From NCBI GenBank assembly GCA_964035545.1, contig OZ037771.1:4267128-4331127 (forward strand): a stretch of 64,000 nucleotides of DNA. The letters run 5' to 3'. The translations under genes and the position numbers were made by a program. Of this stretch, positions 49,713 to 62,153 are shown piece after piece (position 1 is the first letter of the stretch; every line of letters starts with the position of its first letter). Below the pieces are notes generated by a model that was given only the letters and a program-made list of their open reading frames with translations, searched no databases and was not told the origin of the DNA. Source of the stretch: Bugula neritina (taxonomy: Eukaryota; Bryozoa; Gymnolaemata; Cheilostomatida; Bugulidae).

Positions 49713-50830
49713 CTGTCACTGTGAGTGTGAGTATAACTATTAGTATTACTCTATTACTCAATACGACTATTATTATTAGTATTAGTATAACTATAGGTAT
49801 CAGTATGAGCTTTGAGTATTACTATTACTGTATTAGTATTACTATCAGCAAATAAGTATTACTATTAGAGTATTAGTATTAGTATTACTATTAGTATAAA
49901 TGTAACTATAAAATTATCATTAGGTATAACCGTATAAGTATCACTATTAGTATTAGTCAATTATAAGTTGTATGCCAAGAACTGAAGAAGTCGTATAACT
50001 ATAGCCATAGTATTTGTTTGATAATATATCTATAAGCAGCATATTTGTGTGTTGAAGTGTACTTAGCTTAAATATTTTGACTTGGAATTTTAGCAATATT
50101 CTTATTTTAGTGCTGGGTTTACTACATTCAATATAATTTATATTTTCGTTGGCTTGTACTTGGTCTCATATTAATATTCGCCACAACATTGAGTTCAACA
50201 GTAAGTGACAACTGATATTGCATTAAAATTTAGAAACAAATATTACAAGAGTATTTAGTTTTGGTCACCTGCTCTAATTTAAATATCAACTAGTACTAAA
50301 ACTTGCTTGCTTTAACTTTTATTCATTAATTTTAAGCCTACTTGCTAACTATAATATGTATTATTATTAAAAATTAATGTTATGCTGTTATTCATGTTAT
50401 TATCCTTTTTGTTGTTACTATTTTTAACATTACTTTTTTGTATAAAATTAAGTGTTTTAAGTAGAAAAAAAGTTACCGATTGGTGAACTTAACTTAATAT
50501 AGCAAAGCTTTCCTTTGATCTCAGGTTTATTATGTCTACCACTGATTATTTTTGTTAATTATTTTTATTTTGATAATTACAAAATTAATAATTATTAATT
50601 AACTTGCTAATTTACACTCAAATGAAAGCCTTTTTTCCAATTTCAAAAAATTGTTCAATTAAATTAAATATACTGTGTGGTCCAAAGTTTGTACTATTAT
50701 ATTCTGAAAATATTTAATGATGCAATGGTTTGTTTTCTTACTCATTTCATTACTTATTATATTATTTTTTTATCATTGTGATGTATTTTAGGTGTTTCTC
50801 CAATCCGCAACAGATTACTAGTAATCCACA

Positions 50831-53800
50831 ATGAAGTTTGCCGAACACTTATCTGCACATATTACTCCCGAGTGGAGGAAACAGTACATTGAGTACGAGG
50901 TGAGTCAATTTGAAAACATAACTTTGAAATATTTTATTCCTTTACTCTCTACAAAATATCTAACTTTGAAATATTTTAGTTTTTATCACTCCATATCAAC
51001 AATACACAGTAATTAACTTGGTAATATTTTAGTTTTCAACATGTTGTATCACCTGCAAGTGTCCCGTTACTACTCACTACAGGGTATAATTTTTAATTAG
51101 GTGTGGATTGAGTTTAAAGCCTCAATCTTTAGTTTTGATTCTGTATTCTGGTTGGATATACTGATAGCAGCCTCTCTTAAAACATTCCATCTCCTGTAGA
51201 ATTTCTTCTTGTATGCGTTTAAAACTCTTGCCATTGTGTTTTACTTTCAATTTGGTTAACCATGAAGCAGTTTGTTAAGTAAAGTTGGTCTTGAAATTTA
51301 TTTTAAGGAATATCTTAATGATCATTTTATGAACTGAATTTGACTCAAACACCACTCCATGTGTCAACATTGAGTTTTTTGTGGCAAACTAGACTTTGAT
51401 GTATTTATAGATCCAGCAGGCTGTAGTTTTGGAAACTTAAAGTTAAATATATGCAATGGCCTTTTGGCTCTCTCACACTAATGTGCATTTCACAGGTTTC
51501 TATGTATATACTGTTTAGTGAAGTGAGCCAGTATAACACCACGCAATTACCTCGATTTTCAGTTTAAATTGAAGAGACGTGTAACCTCTCTATTCACTAC
51601 AAAAGGGTGTGTTTTTGAATAATAATGATAATGCACACTGTAGTTTTTATGGGTTGGACTTTTAATGTTAGTTTTTAATGACTGTTTGGTAATTGAAGTG
51701 AAGAATAGGAATCCCTATCGTCTTTGGTGTGCTGAGTCTAATTATAAATATGGTACATTTACAGTTGTGATGGAGAGTATTGAAATTGGAATATTTCATT
51801 TTTTCAAATTGGATGTAAATTTTCCTGATTACTGCTGTTATAGTTAACCAGTTTTTTAGTGATATGGAAAGCTACGAGTAACCAAAGCCATGGAAACATC
51901 ATTTGGGTTTGCCGGGATTATGAATGTGTTGAAGTATTGTTATTAATGATTGCTGAGAAATTACATAACACTGTGTTTCTTGTTTCTGAAGTGGTTTTAA
52001 AAAGGTTGGGATTTTAGCCACAAATCTATATTTTATAGAAGATGAAGGAGATGCTGTATGAGGCGCTAGAAACTGCCCCCAGTGTGGAAGGTTAGTCAAC
52101 CATTGCATACAGTTTTCTGGTTAAAAGTATTAAACTCTTAAGTCTGTAAAAGGAGAGAGTTTGTACCTTCCTCTATTTAGTTATAATGAGGGTTCGTACC
52201 CTCAGAGGTTACTCCTTCCATGTGACTTAGTCGGCGCATTTATTAATAGTTTTAATATATTGAAATCTTGAAAACCAGTATTCTTGGAGGTAGGTGCAGT
52301 AATGGAGAAATTGAGAAAAGATTAGATTAGAAATATAGCAAAAAATTCTGTTCTTACAAGAATTTCAACCCTCCTCAAACTAAAATTTAGAAAGAAATTT
52401 AAAGAACTTAAGGCCTGGCCTCACGCATGAAAACACAAACGTACGATCAAATTTGAGGGAATTCAAACGAAAAAGCGCAATTAACGATAAGCACCATTTG
52501 ATTGGTCAATAGAATTTTAGCAACAGTAATTATTGCATTCCTACCACGTTTCTCTGTTTGGCAATTTTCTGCTGTTTGTATCTCGTGCAAGACTCATTCA
52601 CAGACTATTTATTATGTGTTTCGTTCAATGAGCTGGTCATAACGAGAGGATAACTCACGAAAATTGTCACATTGTCACTTGAGTTTCGTGTGAGGCCAGG
52701 CCTTTAGGCTATTCTCCGCTACTGCACCTAAATTTTCCTGTTCCCAGATCAACCCTGTGAGTGACTGGGTTTATATAGTAACTATAGGGTCAGACCTGGT
52801 AATATGTGGAGGTAGAAAGCTGTTTGCAGTTTTTCTTTCATAAGTAAGAGAAATGGTCGTACTCTGTACTTTCCTTCATTTTATATCATGAATAATGTGA
52901 ATGTGTGGCAAAGCAGGCTGTGTGAACATCATTGTATTGCATGGGTGTGACACAAAGTGATTACATCACATCTACCTTCCTGTATGCTATTATGTAATAC
53001 ACAGAAGTAGGTGAGAATAATATATAATAATGTATGTATATGCAATATATTTGAGAAAGTATGTTTACTATGGTCTGTAATCTGTATTATAAGTGTTTAT
53101 GATAGGTATTATAGTGCTCCCTCCATATCTCACTCTTCCATTTCTCATAGGTTATGAGAAGAACTTGAACCCTTGTGTTGTGGCTGATGTATTTGTGTAT
53201 AGGGACAAAATGTCTGAATTTAACAGATCCATGAGTTAAATATGGTATTCTACTATGTCATGAATTGAGGTTTTGGAATCTGCAGCTTAGTGAGATACGG
53301 AGGGAGCACTGTAATAGTAACTATTATCAAGTAGCTTAGTATAATGAGCTATGTAGCGCCTTAGCCTTGGCTCATCTCTATATACATTCGGGTTTTATAT
53401 ATAAAGTGTGTGCGTAGAGCTGCAGATCAGTACCTCAGTTTTAGTTGTGGCCCAAATTTAGCCTGGGCTGAATTCTGACTCAGTTTTACACAAAAATATT
53501 GCCTGCAATGTTTAAGGTCATGCCTATAATTCGAGTGTAAAGCTAGAAAATTACCAAAATAATGGTAAACCCTTCAGCTAGTCATCATTCAGTAGGTATA
53601 GATGTGTTAAGCCTGGGTTTCAAAGAGTTTAATCTTCTAGTAATTAATGCTTACCTCACCCCCACCCAATCTGTGAATTTTAATAATCTTTTAGACTGTG
53701 CTATGGCTATGCCAGATTATAATGATATATTGCATATTAGCACTAAAACTAGTATAAATTGTAATAAATATATTTATATTTCAGCTATACATCATTTTAA

Positions 53801-56800
53801 TGTAGTAATTGTACTAATTAGGAGTTAGACATGATCAGTTATAATATATTTATAAATGGTTTTATATTTAATGCTCCACAATATGGTACAATTAGTTGCA
53901 TTTTATTATGTTACATCACATTAGATTTAAAAAATTGTATAATTTCATATAATATTTTCATATATAACATTGTATCAAATATAAGAATTATGTAGAATTT
54001 AATACAATGTTATATATTACAATACTACAATATGTCTTATTGGTTATAGACAAATATTACTATTACAACCACTAATTACATTATGTTTATTGATATGCTG
54101 CGAATAGAAAGTTTATTAAATTAGTTTAAATGTTAAATAATTGAATTTAACCAAAATGAAAATGAAAAAATGAAAAACTGGGTATTCATGTAACAGAGAT
54201 GCATTGGAGTGAGTTTTAGTTGTGGGGCAGTTGCATGTGGTTTTCAACATGGGGTGTATGCTATGGTTTATGCTGTGATGAATACAATAGAAAACTAGTT
54301 CTTAGTCTACATACTAACAAAACCTATCCACCAGGGCTTCTCACAGCGATGTTTACTACAAACCTGCGTGAGTTTGAGATGACTATGAGTTGAATGCTAA
54401 GTATAAATGTTACAAGCACTACAAACATCAATTTCTCTATTAGATGTTTAGAAACAGTTGCATCAAAACCATAAGCTCGTGCAAACTGCAACCACAAATT
54501 GAGAATCATAATAGAATGAGAATCATAATGGAAGCACGTTGGATATGAAGTTCAGCGAAAGAACTAGTGGGATTGGTTGTCTATTAATGGTTTATAATAG
54601 CCCTATTAGCTCTACTTATGAGCAACAAGTTATTGATGATAATTTCCTCGTGATTTATAGGTTGATGTGTTACAGTTAGCGACCCAGTGTAGACACCTGG
54701 CATCTAAACTCAGGATTTATTTATATATATACATATCCTGTTGATTTCACCATAAAATCTGAGTTATGGCCTTTAACAACCAAACAACTATTTACCGTAT
54801 ACTTCATTTTATGCAATGTAATCATAACGGATTGATAAAACTGAACTGTAAAGACGTAATCAATTTTCGGATTAAAAATTCTGGATGCTTCTAAATACTT
54901 ATTGCAAAAAGTAAAAACATTCTTCAGGTTAATTTTAATGACATGTTGGCAAAATAAGCTACCTGGTTTATGGCTGAATTTGGCAGCGTTAAAAGCTTTC
55001 TCATCTTGCCTACAAGGAAGATATAACATTGATATCATTTTTCGTAATCAATTAGTTTCATTCAAATATAGTCAATATAACCCGAGACACAATTCATTTG
55101 ATAAATTCTTAGTCTCAATGAGCACAAAGTATTTAAAGAAACATCCAGGCATAATTTTCGAACAGGTTTTTTCTTTCTTTTGTAAGGAGACCTTTCCAGG
55201 CTCAAGTTCTACCTTACAGACTATATCTACTTTATTTTAGATAGTGTTACAAATATCTTTAAATGCTACAATATACCAAGTGCTGCAACCAATCATCTCA
55301 TTGCTGTATAAAGTGCACAGATATCAAAAAATAGTTCGGGTTTCTGATCATTTTTGTGTCTTGAATATCAAAAACATTTTCACGATACAAATGTTTGATG
55401 ATCTGTGCAGCTTCTAGTCTGAATTTATTTCCTTAATCAAGTCTGTGACAAATATTCATATTCTGAAGACTTTTGCAAACAATGCATTTATGTCAAAGTT
55501 GGTGCAAAGTGTGAAACACTGAGCTAATCTACACAATCTGTTTTCTGTAAATATTAGTTCTACACTCTACAGTCTCATTTAATGATATGACAAATGCTCA
55601 CTCATTTATGTGGTTTAATGATTGAATAAAATGTATGTAGTGTTAAGGCTATAGCTTTTATTCAAGAACTTATATACCCAGAACATTGGCATTTTTCTCA
55701 AATTATTGAGTCAAAATAGTCTCTATCTTTCAGTTTGCATAACAGTATTGAAATTTTGTACAGTTTTTTGAACTGGTTTTTTTGGATGACACATTAATGG
55801 TTCAGAAAAGTTTTGGTTTAAAAAAGTTTTGAGAGTTACTTTAAGCTGTGGGAAAACTTTGCTTTTAAAAACTCACACTCTATTTAGATTTACCTAACGA
55901 TATTCTTTGGAACTGTTACTTTTCATTTATCAATTTATGTCTCTCTATTTCAGAAACAGACCCAGCTTTCAGGGAAAGGCACCTCACGAAATTTAGAGAA
56001 AATTTCTTCAGATTCTGTGATCTTGAACTTAAAAAAATTAATATTTTCTTTTCAGGTAATAATAGTCTATTTACCAGTATTAATATGTGTTGAGTATGTA
56101 TACAAAACTTTACACTTAGTACGCTTGCATATTTCCCTCGGTGTGAATATAAATATTTTCGATAATGTGAGTGTAATCACTTAGTATAGCTTGATTATGA
56201 TGAACATGAACACTTTATGCTGTATCATAATTATGAAAGCCTTCTGTAGTAATTTTATTTCATCTCCAAGTGTTGAAAAGAGTGAGAAGATTTATGGATC
56301 CAATGCACCAGCTTTTCATCTCTTTCGATGTATATCTACAGTTAATCTTGTTCCAGTTGTCAATCACCATGACCATAACAGTTAGGGCTGCGTAGTTGCT
56401 ACCAGCTACCACTTCTGGTGTTATTTATAGAGAAGTTGGCAGAGTCCACCAGAAAATTGGCAAGTCTCAAATCTGATTTAGACCAGTTGATAGACAAACA
56501 CCATGATGGGCCGGGCCAATCCTCTAAGAAGAAAAAGGTGACCTAAATTCAGTAGTTATATTAAGGGTTTTAGTTTCTGGTTTAGGACAGTATCTACTAG
56601 AATGTTCTTGTGAAGTTTACCAATAACTTCTAGGTGTTTCCAATACTCTAATTCATGTCAAAACGTTTTTAAAGGTTCGGAGCTTCTGGAAATTATTTCT
56701 AATAAACTTTCAGTGTTGACATACAAATATAATAAACATTAGAAATTATGAATCTGACACTTTGACATAAAATTTTGGAAAGCTCTATGTCATTGTCAAA

Positions 56801-59800
56801 CACCTCCAACAAACATTCAAAGTTTTGATATATATTAACCATTAAAATTAAGCATTCTGACACTTGACAAGATTTCAAGGTCTCCGAGACCTTGTCCAAC
56901 TGTTGAACTTCGGTTTGTCTATATTACAGCAATCGTAGACTTGGTAATCTAACAGAAGAATGAGAGCTTATTGTTTTGCCAAGGCTAAAACTCTCAACTT
57001 CAGCTGTGTAAACTGTCATCATCCATTTTTATCATATCACAACTGTAAGCAATGACCAGTTTCAACAAATACACAGGTTTCTGTAATACTCAGGTGTCAT
57101 TATTCACACAGGTGTCAGCCGTTATACAGGTGTCATTATTCACTCAGGTATTAACAAGAATGGGTTTGTAAGCTTACTAATTTATTTCTTTGCAGGTGTT
57201 TAGCAGCGGAACACACCATGACCTCAAACTGGCCTACAGCGAGTTCTACTTGAACCTTATTCTCGTTCAGAATTATCAAACACTAAACTTTACTGGTTTT
57301 AGAAAAATATTGAAAAAACATGACAAGGTAATTATTTAATGTTCAACTTGTGGCTTTCCTTTAAAGTTCAGGACCATAAAAATTTTTTGTAACTTTAGAA
57401 AACTCTTTGAAATATTTTCTCAGGTCTTGGACCCGACAACTCCATGACTAATCATTTTACATCTGATGGATCAAAGCCCCCCCCCCCCCCCCAGAAAATA
57501 TTTTACTGTTTTATTTAGGAAAATGCTTTTAGTTGCTACTTTTATGACGGAGTAAAAACAGTGGCTCTGCCTGTGGTGTGGGTGGAGGATCATGTTCTGG
57601 TTAGGGACATAGTATTCCGTAGCAGACTTTAAAGTTTATTGAAAGAAACGTTTATCTTGAGTTTTAAATCTCTGTATGCTGTATAAACATTATTAAATTT
57701 CTACTTTTATTTCTACAAAAAGTTGAAAAACTGAAACTGTGCATATTATTGTACTAATTGCACTTTTTATTCCGTATCCAAGCAGGCTTAGTGTCTGGAC
57801 TCTTTAACTTAGATATGTATTATCCTAGAGTGCGATTGTACATGTTGTTTATATATATGTGTTTTATGTAGTGTATTTTGTCCACTTTTCTACAGTTGTT
57901 TGACACAAAGTCCGGTGCAGAGTGGAGACAATCTAAAGTTGAGACTAGTTTGTTTTTCACGAGTAGAGATGTTGATGGGGCTATTGAGCAAGTGGAGGTA
58001 ACTTTTAAACTTAACTCATTCACAGTAGTGTAGTAAATACAATGCTTATTGCATATTGTAATCATATTTGTAGTAAGTATTATTTTATACTGCATAATAT
58101 GTTTGAGTATTATATACTCTATGTAGACATTGCGCACTGCATGTTATATATCTATGAGTATTTCTATTATATAAAGTGATTACTGTAAACTGCACATAAT
58201 ATAGGTAGGTTTGAAGAGTTGCCTACCCAACACATTATAACAGTTCTTTCATGACATTTTATTTGGCATCCGTTGATAGTCATCTGTTTTATTATCAACT
58301 GAGCTCTGATTCTAGTGATATTTAGAATATTCTATATACAAATTTCAATAATTATTACTTTGAATTTATTATATAACTTATTCTAAAATTATTTTCAATG
58401 AATTATAGTTTTAATTTATGTCACATTATAATGTGCTAGATGTGAATGGATGTAATGTTTGAGATAGTGAGTTGACATACATATAATTGGTAATATGATA
58501 TTTTCTACCATATTATATGATATAATATGATGTGGTATAATATGGTATGATTATACTGTGATATATGATATGACATGCTGTGATATATAATAAGATAATA
58601 ACATGCTGTGATATATAATGATATAATAACATGCTGTGATATATAATAATATGATAACATGCTGTGATATATAATAATATGATAACATGCTGTAATATAT
58701 TGTGATATAATATACTGTCAGAACATAGTGACAGCTGAGTTGGAAGGCGGAGACAGAGGAAAAGCTATGAAAAGGTTACGAGTTCCCCCTCTGGGAGAGA
58801 CGCAGAATCCTCTCACCACCTTCAGGGTGGGCCTCTTCCTCGGGATTGCCATCGTCTTGATTCTGATTGCAGTTGTTGCTGGTGAGTCCTTTAGTCTGAT
58901 CTCTTTACTTCATTGTGTGTCTGTAAGTCTCTTTGTATCTGATGTTTGATAAGCCATTTCTTTGAGTAAACGTGGTTGAGCTCCTTAGCATGTTCTTCAT
59001 ACACCAGTATAAACTGTTGGCTTTTTTAAAGATCATTTAATTAGAAATTATTTCCTTTAACCTCTAAACAAGGTCATTAGATAGTATTTATCATCTGTTT
59101 GAATAGCTCAATGAATCTTATAATTAATATCATTCCAATTGTTTTATGAATCTGTAAAGCTGAATACATTATTATGAAGTGACAATTATTGTAATTATAT
59201 ATTGCAAACACCTTTGTCAATTATTTTGAATAAAAATATATTTAATGTAACATTTGTAATGATATTACTGTTTCAGCCTTTTACGTAACTCTGCCAATTT
59301 CATGGCAACATACCATACGGTTATTTCGAGGTCCAATGCTGATAATTCTTTTCTGCTTCCTCATTGGTGGGAATACATACGGCTGGAGAACATCTGGTGT
59401 GAATCATGTGCTGATATTCGAACTAGATCCGCGCCACCATCTCACATACCAACAGTTTCTGGAGGTACCAAAGTACTCACTATTCTCTACGTATTATCTT
59501 ACTATTCTCTACGTATTATTTTACTATTCTCTATGTATTATCTCTCTATTCTCTACGTATTATCTCACTATTCTCTACGTATTATATCTCACTATTCTCT
59601 ACGTATTATCTTACTATTCTCTACGTATTATTTTACTATTCTCTATGTATTATCTCTCTATTCTCTACGTATTATCTCACTATTCTCTATGTATTATTTC
59701 ACTACTCTCTACGTATTATTTTACTATTCTCTACGTATTACCTTACTATTCTCTATGTATTATCTCACTATTCTCTATGTATTATTTCACTACTCTCTAC

Positions 59801-62001
59801 GTATTATCTTACTATTCTCTACGTATTATATCTCACCATGTCATACTATGCAATATATCTCTATGCTAGATTATATAATATATCTCTATGTTAAGCTTTG
59901 AATATCGGTTTGTTTCTAAAAAAGATATCGCTACCAAGTCTTTCAATTTTGGAGAACTTTTCATGATGCAATTTGTTTAAAACTTGTACTTGTTAGCAAC
60001 TGTTTTTATTTGAAGTAATATTTTGAAAAATTATTTGAAATACTGCATTATTGGTAAAGTTTTTTGTCATTGAACTCGAAACCGACAACTGCAATCGGGG
60101 AAACATTTTTTCATCAGTCAATATGGTATGTGATATATCAATCTGTCTGGTAATTAGGTCGAGTGGTGGCCATTACCAAAATATTTAGAATATTCACCAG
60201 TCATTCAGCTAAAAATAATATATTTCTAATTGTTTATTCAATTCTGTTTTTGTACTGATAGTCATTCAATACACAGTGTATTGCTTTTCTTTTGTTTTTT
60301 CAGCTTTTTTCACTGGTGGTAACTAAAATTTAAATAGTTATAATCTTAATCTTACTGTTTAATCTTAATCTTTAGTTTACACTATCTTCTGCAGGTTGGA
60401 GGCTTCTTTGCAGTGGCATGGGGAATAGGGATGATACTATATCTATTTAGTCCAATTCTGGGCATCCCTCTTCTCATACACCCTCTATGGATATATGGAT
60501 TTATGCTCGTATACTTACTAAACCCATTTCCTGTTTTACACTACCGCTCTCGTCGATGGCTTCTCAATGTGCTGGTGGGTCTCCTGTTATAAAATATATT
60601 CTTTTTTAATAGAAATCTTCAGAGTTACCGATTTTAGAGACTTATTTTTCAATAGTTAACATGCATTTCACAGTCACTGTAAAAAAACCAGAGCTTTTAA
60701 AATAAGATATTATTGAGGCATAATAAAACTTTTTGATACATCTTTTATGCATTCATGCTTACTGGTCTACATCACAGAATTTATTTGTCAGATTCAAATA
60801 TTTAAACACTAGAAACTATATACTACTAGATGCTAACTAATAGACACTGACACTTACTTATGTTGACACTTTATGATGCTGACACTTCCTGATGTTGACA
60901 CTTATTGATGTTGACATTTAGTGACTCAAACATCAGCTTTATTTTCTCAATAAAATTACTATGATACTCTCATGTAACACTGATTAAGCATATCTTCTTC
61001 TTTCACCAATTAACATATCCTGATTCCCCAGCCAGTCATGTGTGTTGATAGACGTGTCATCCACATTTACAAGAGCCCAACAATTTATTCTACTAAACTC
61101 TGTCCTAACTCTACTCTGTTCTGGTCTGGTGTTAGTTCCGTATGATGACACCTCCCTTCCACTACGTGGGATTTGCTGACTTTTGGATGGCTGATCAGTT
61201 CAACAGCCTCGCTATAGTGTTGGTGGACATACAGTACTTCCTGTGTTTTTATGCCTCCGAGGTACAATGGGCCGGACCAAATGGTATGTGTGCAAATTAT
61301 CTGTTAGTATTGGTTTAAGTGACTGAGACCAAGTGGTCCGGACCATGTGTTACATATATATTATAATAAACAGTAAAGTGGTCCGGACCATGTGTTACAC
61401 ATATATATTATAATAAACAGTAAAGTGGTCCGAACCATGTGGTACACATATATTATAATAAACAGTAAAGTGGTCCAAACTCACATACATATATGATGAA
61501 TATAGTCAATATAACTGGAATAGCTATAAGTTTTATATATGCTATGTTTTCCAAAAATTAAAGTACACAATCTTGGCGATGAATGGTTATTTGTTTTTCC
61601 TATCCTGTTTCAGCTCTGCAAGACGTAAAGATGGAAATGGTTTGTTCTAACGGCACAACCTTCCAATGTCAAAGTAAGATCATCTTTGTATATTTTTCTG
61701 TCATATCTACTTGCCTTCATTTAGGCTTTTGTTTCACTTTCTTTACTCGAAGTACAATGCCATTTAGTTTGAGATTACCTTTACTTCTATACAAACATAT
61801 TAATCAAATGCGTGAGTGTGTGCGTTTGCAAATACAGCAGCCTTTTTAGGATTTGTCCCCTCTTCAACACAGAACAGTTCACAATGGCCCATACCTTAAA
61901 AATTGGAGAAACTTGTGTTTTTACTAAAGTATATGTATATACTTACATAGTGTACGTATACATACCTACACACACAAGCTCACACGCATACTTATATATT
62001 T

Positions 62002-62035
<34 letters not shown>

Positions 62036-62119
62036 GTATTGATACAATTTTGGATATAAAAATAAACTTAGATCTTCATATTATTGACTACAATATTGTT
62101 TCACGTAGTGTAAGCTACG

Positions 62120-62153
<34 letters not shown>

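Larger units (their letters stand above)
47483..50830. promoter_or_regulatory. Divergent intergenic region between PDZ gene and XPR1
   Basis: The PDZ gene runs left and XPR1 runs right from this 3.3 kb region, so it should hold the missing 5' exon(s) of the PDZ gene and both promoters. A two-copy direct repeat of about 38 bp (acaattacaagatactaaca) is at 47700-47765. Degenerate ACTATT-type tracts occupy about 48600-48760 and 49730-49950. An acceptor-like gatgtattttag at 50781-50792 suggests XPR1 also has a 5' non-coding exon upstream. Confidence 0.55.

Noticed and set aside
54721-55240. Overlapping 105- and 112-codon frames in XPR1 intron 2, considered as a transposon remnant
   Set aside because: Opposite-strand overlap, no catalytic motif, no terminal repeats found around them.
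59302-59901. Two overlapping Leu/Tyr-rich frames
   Set aside because: They run off the end of XPR1 exon 8 into the ACTATTCTCTACGTATT array.
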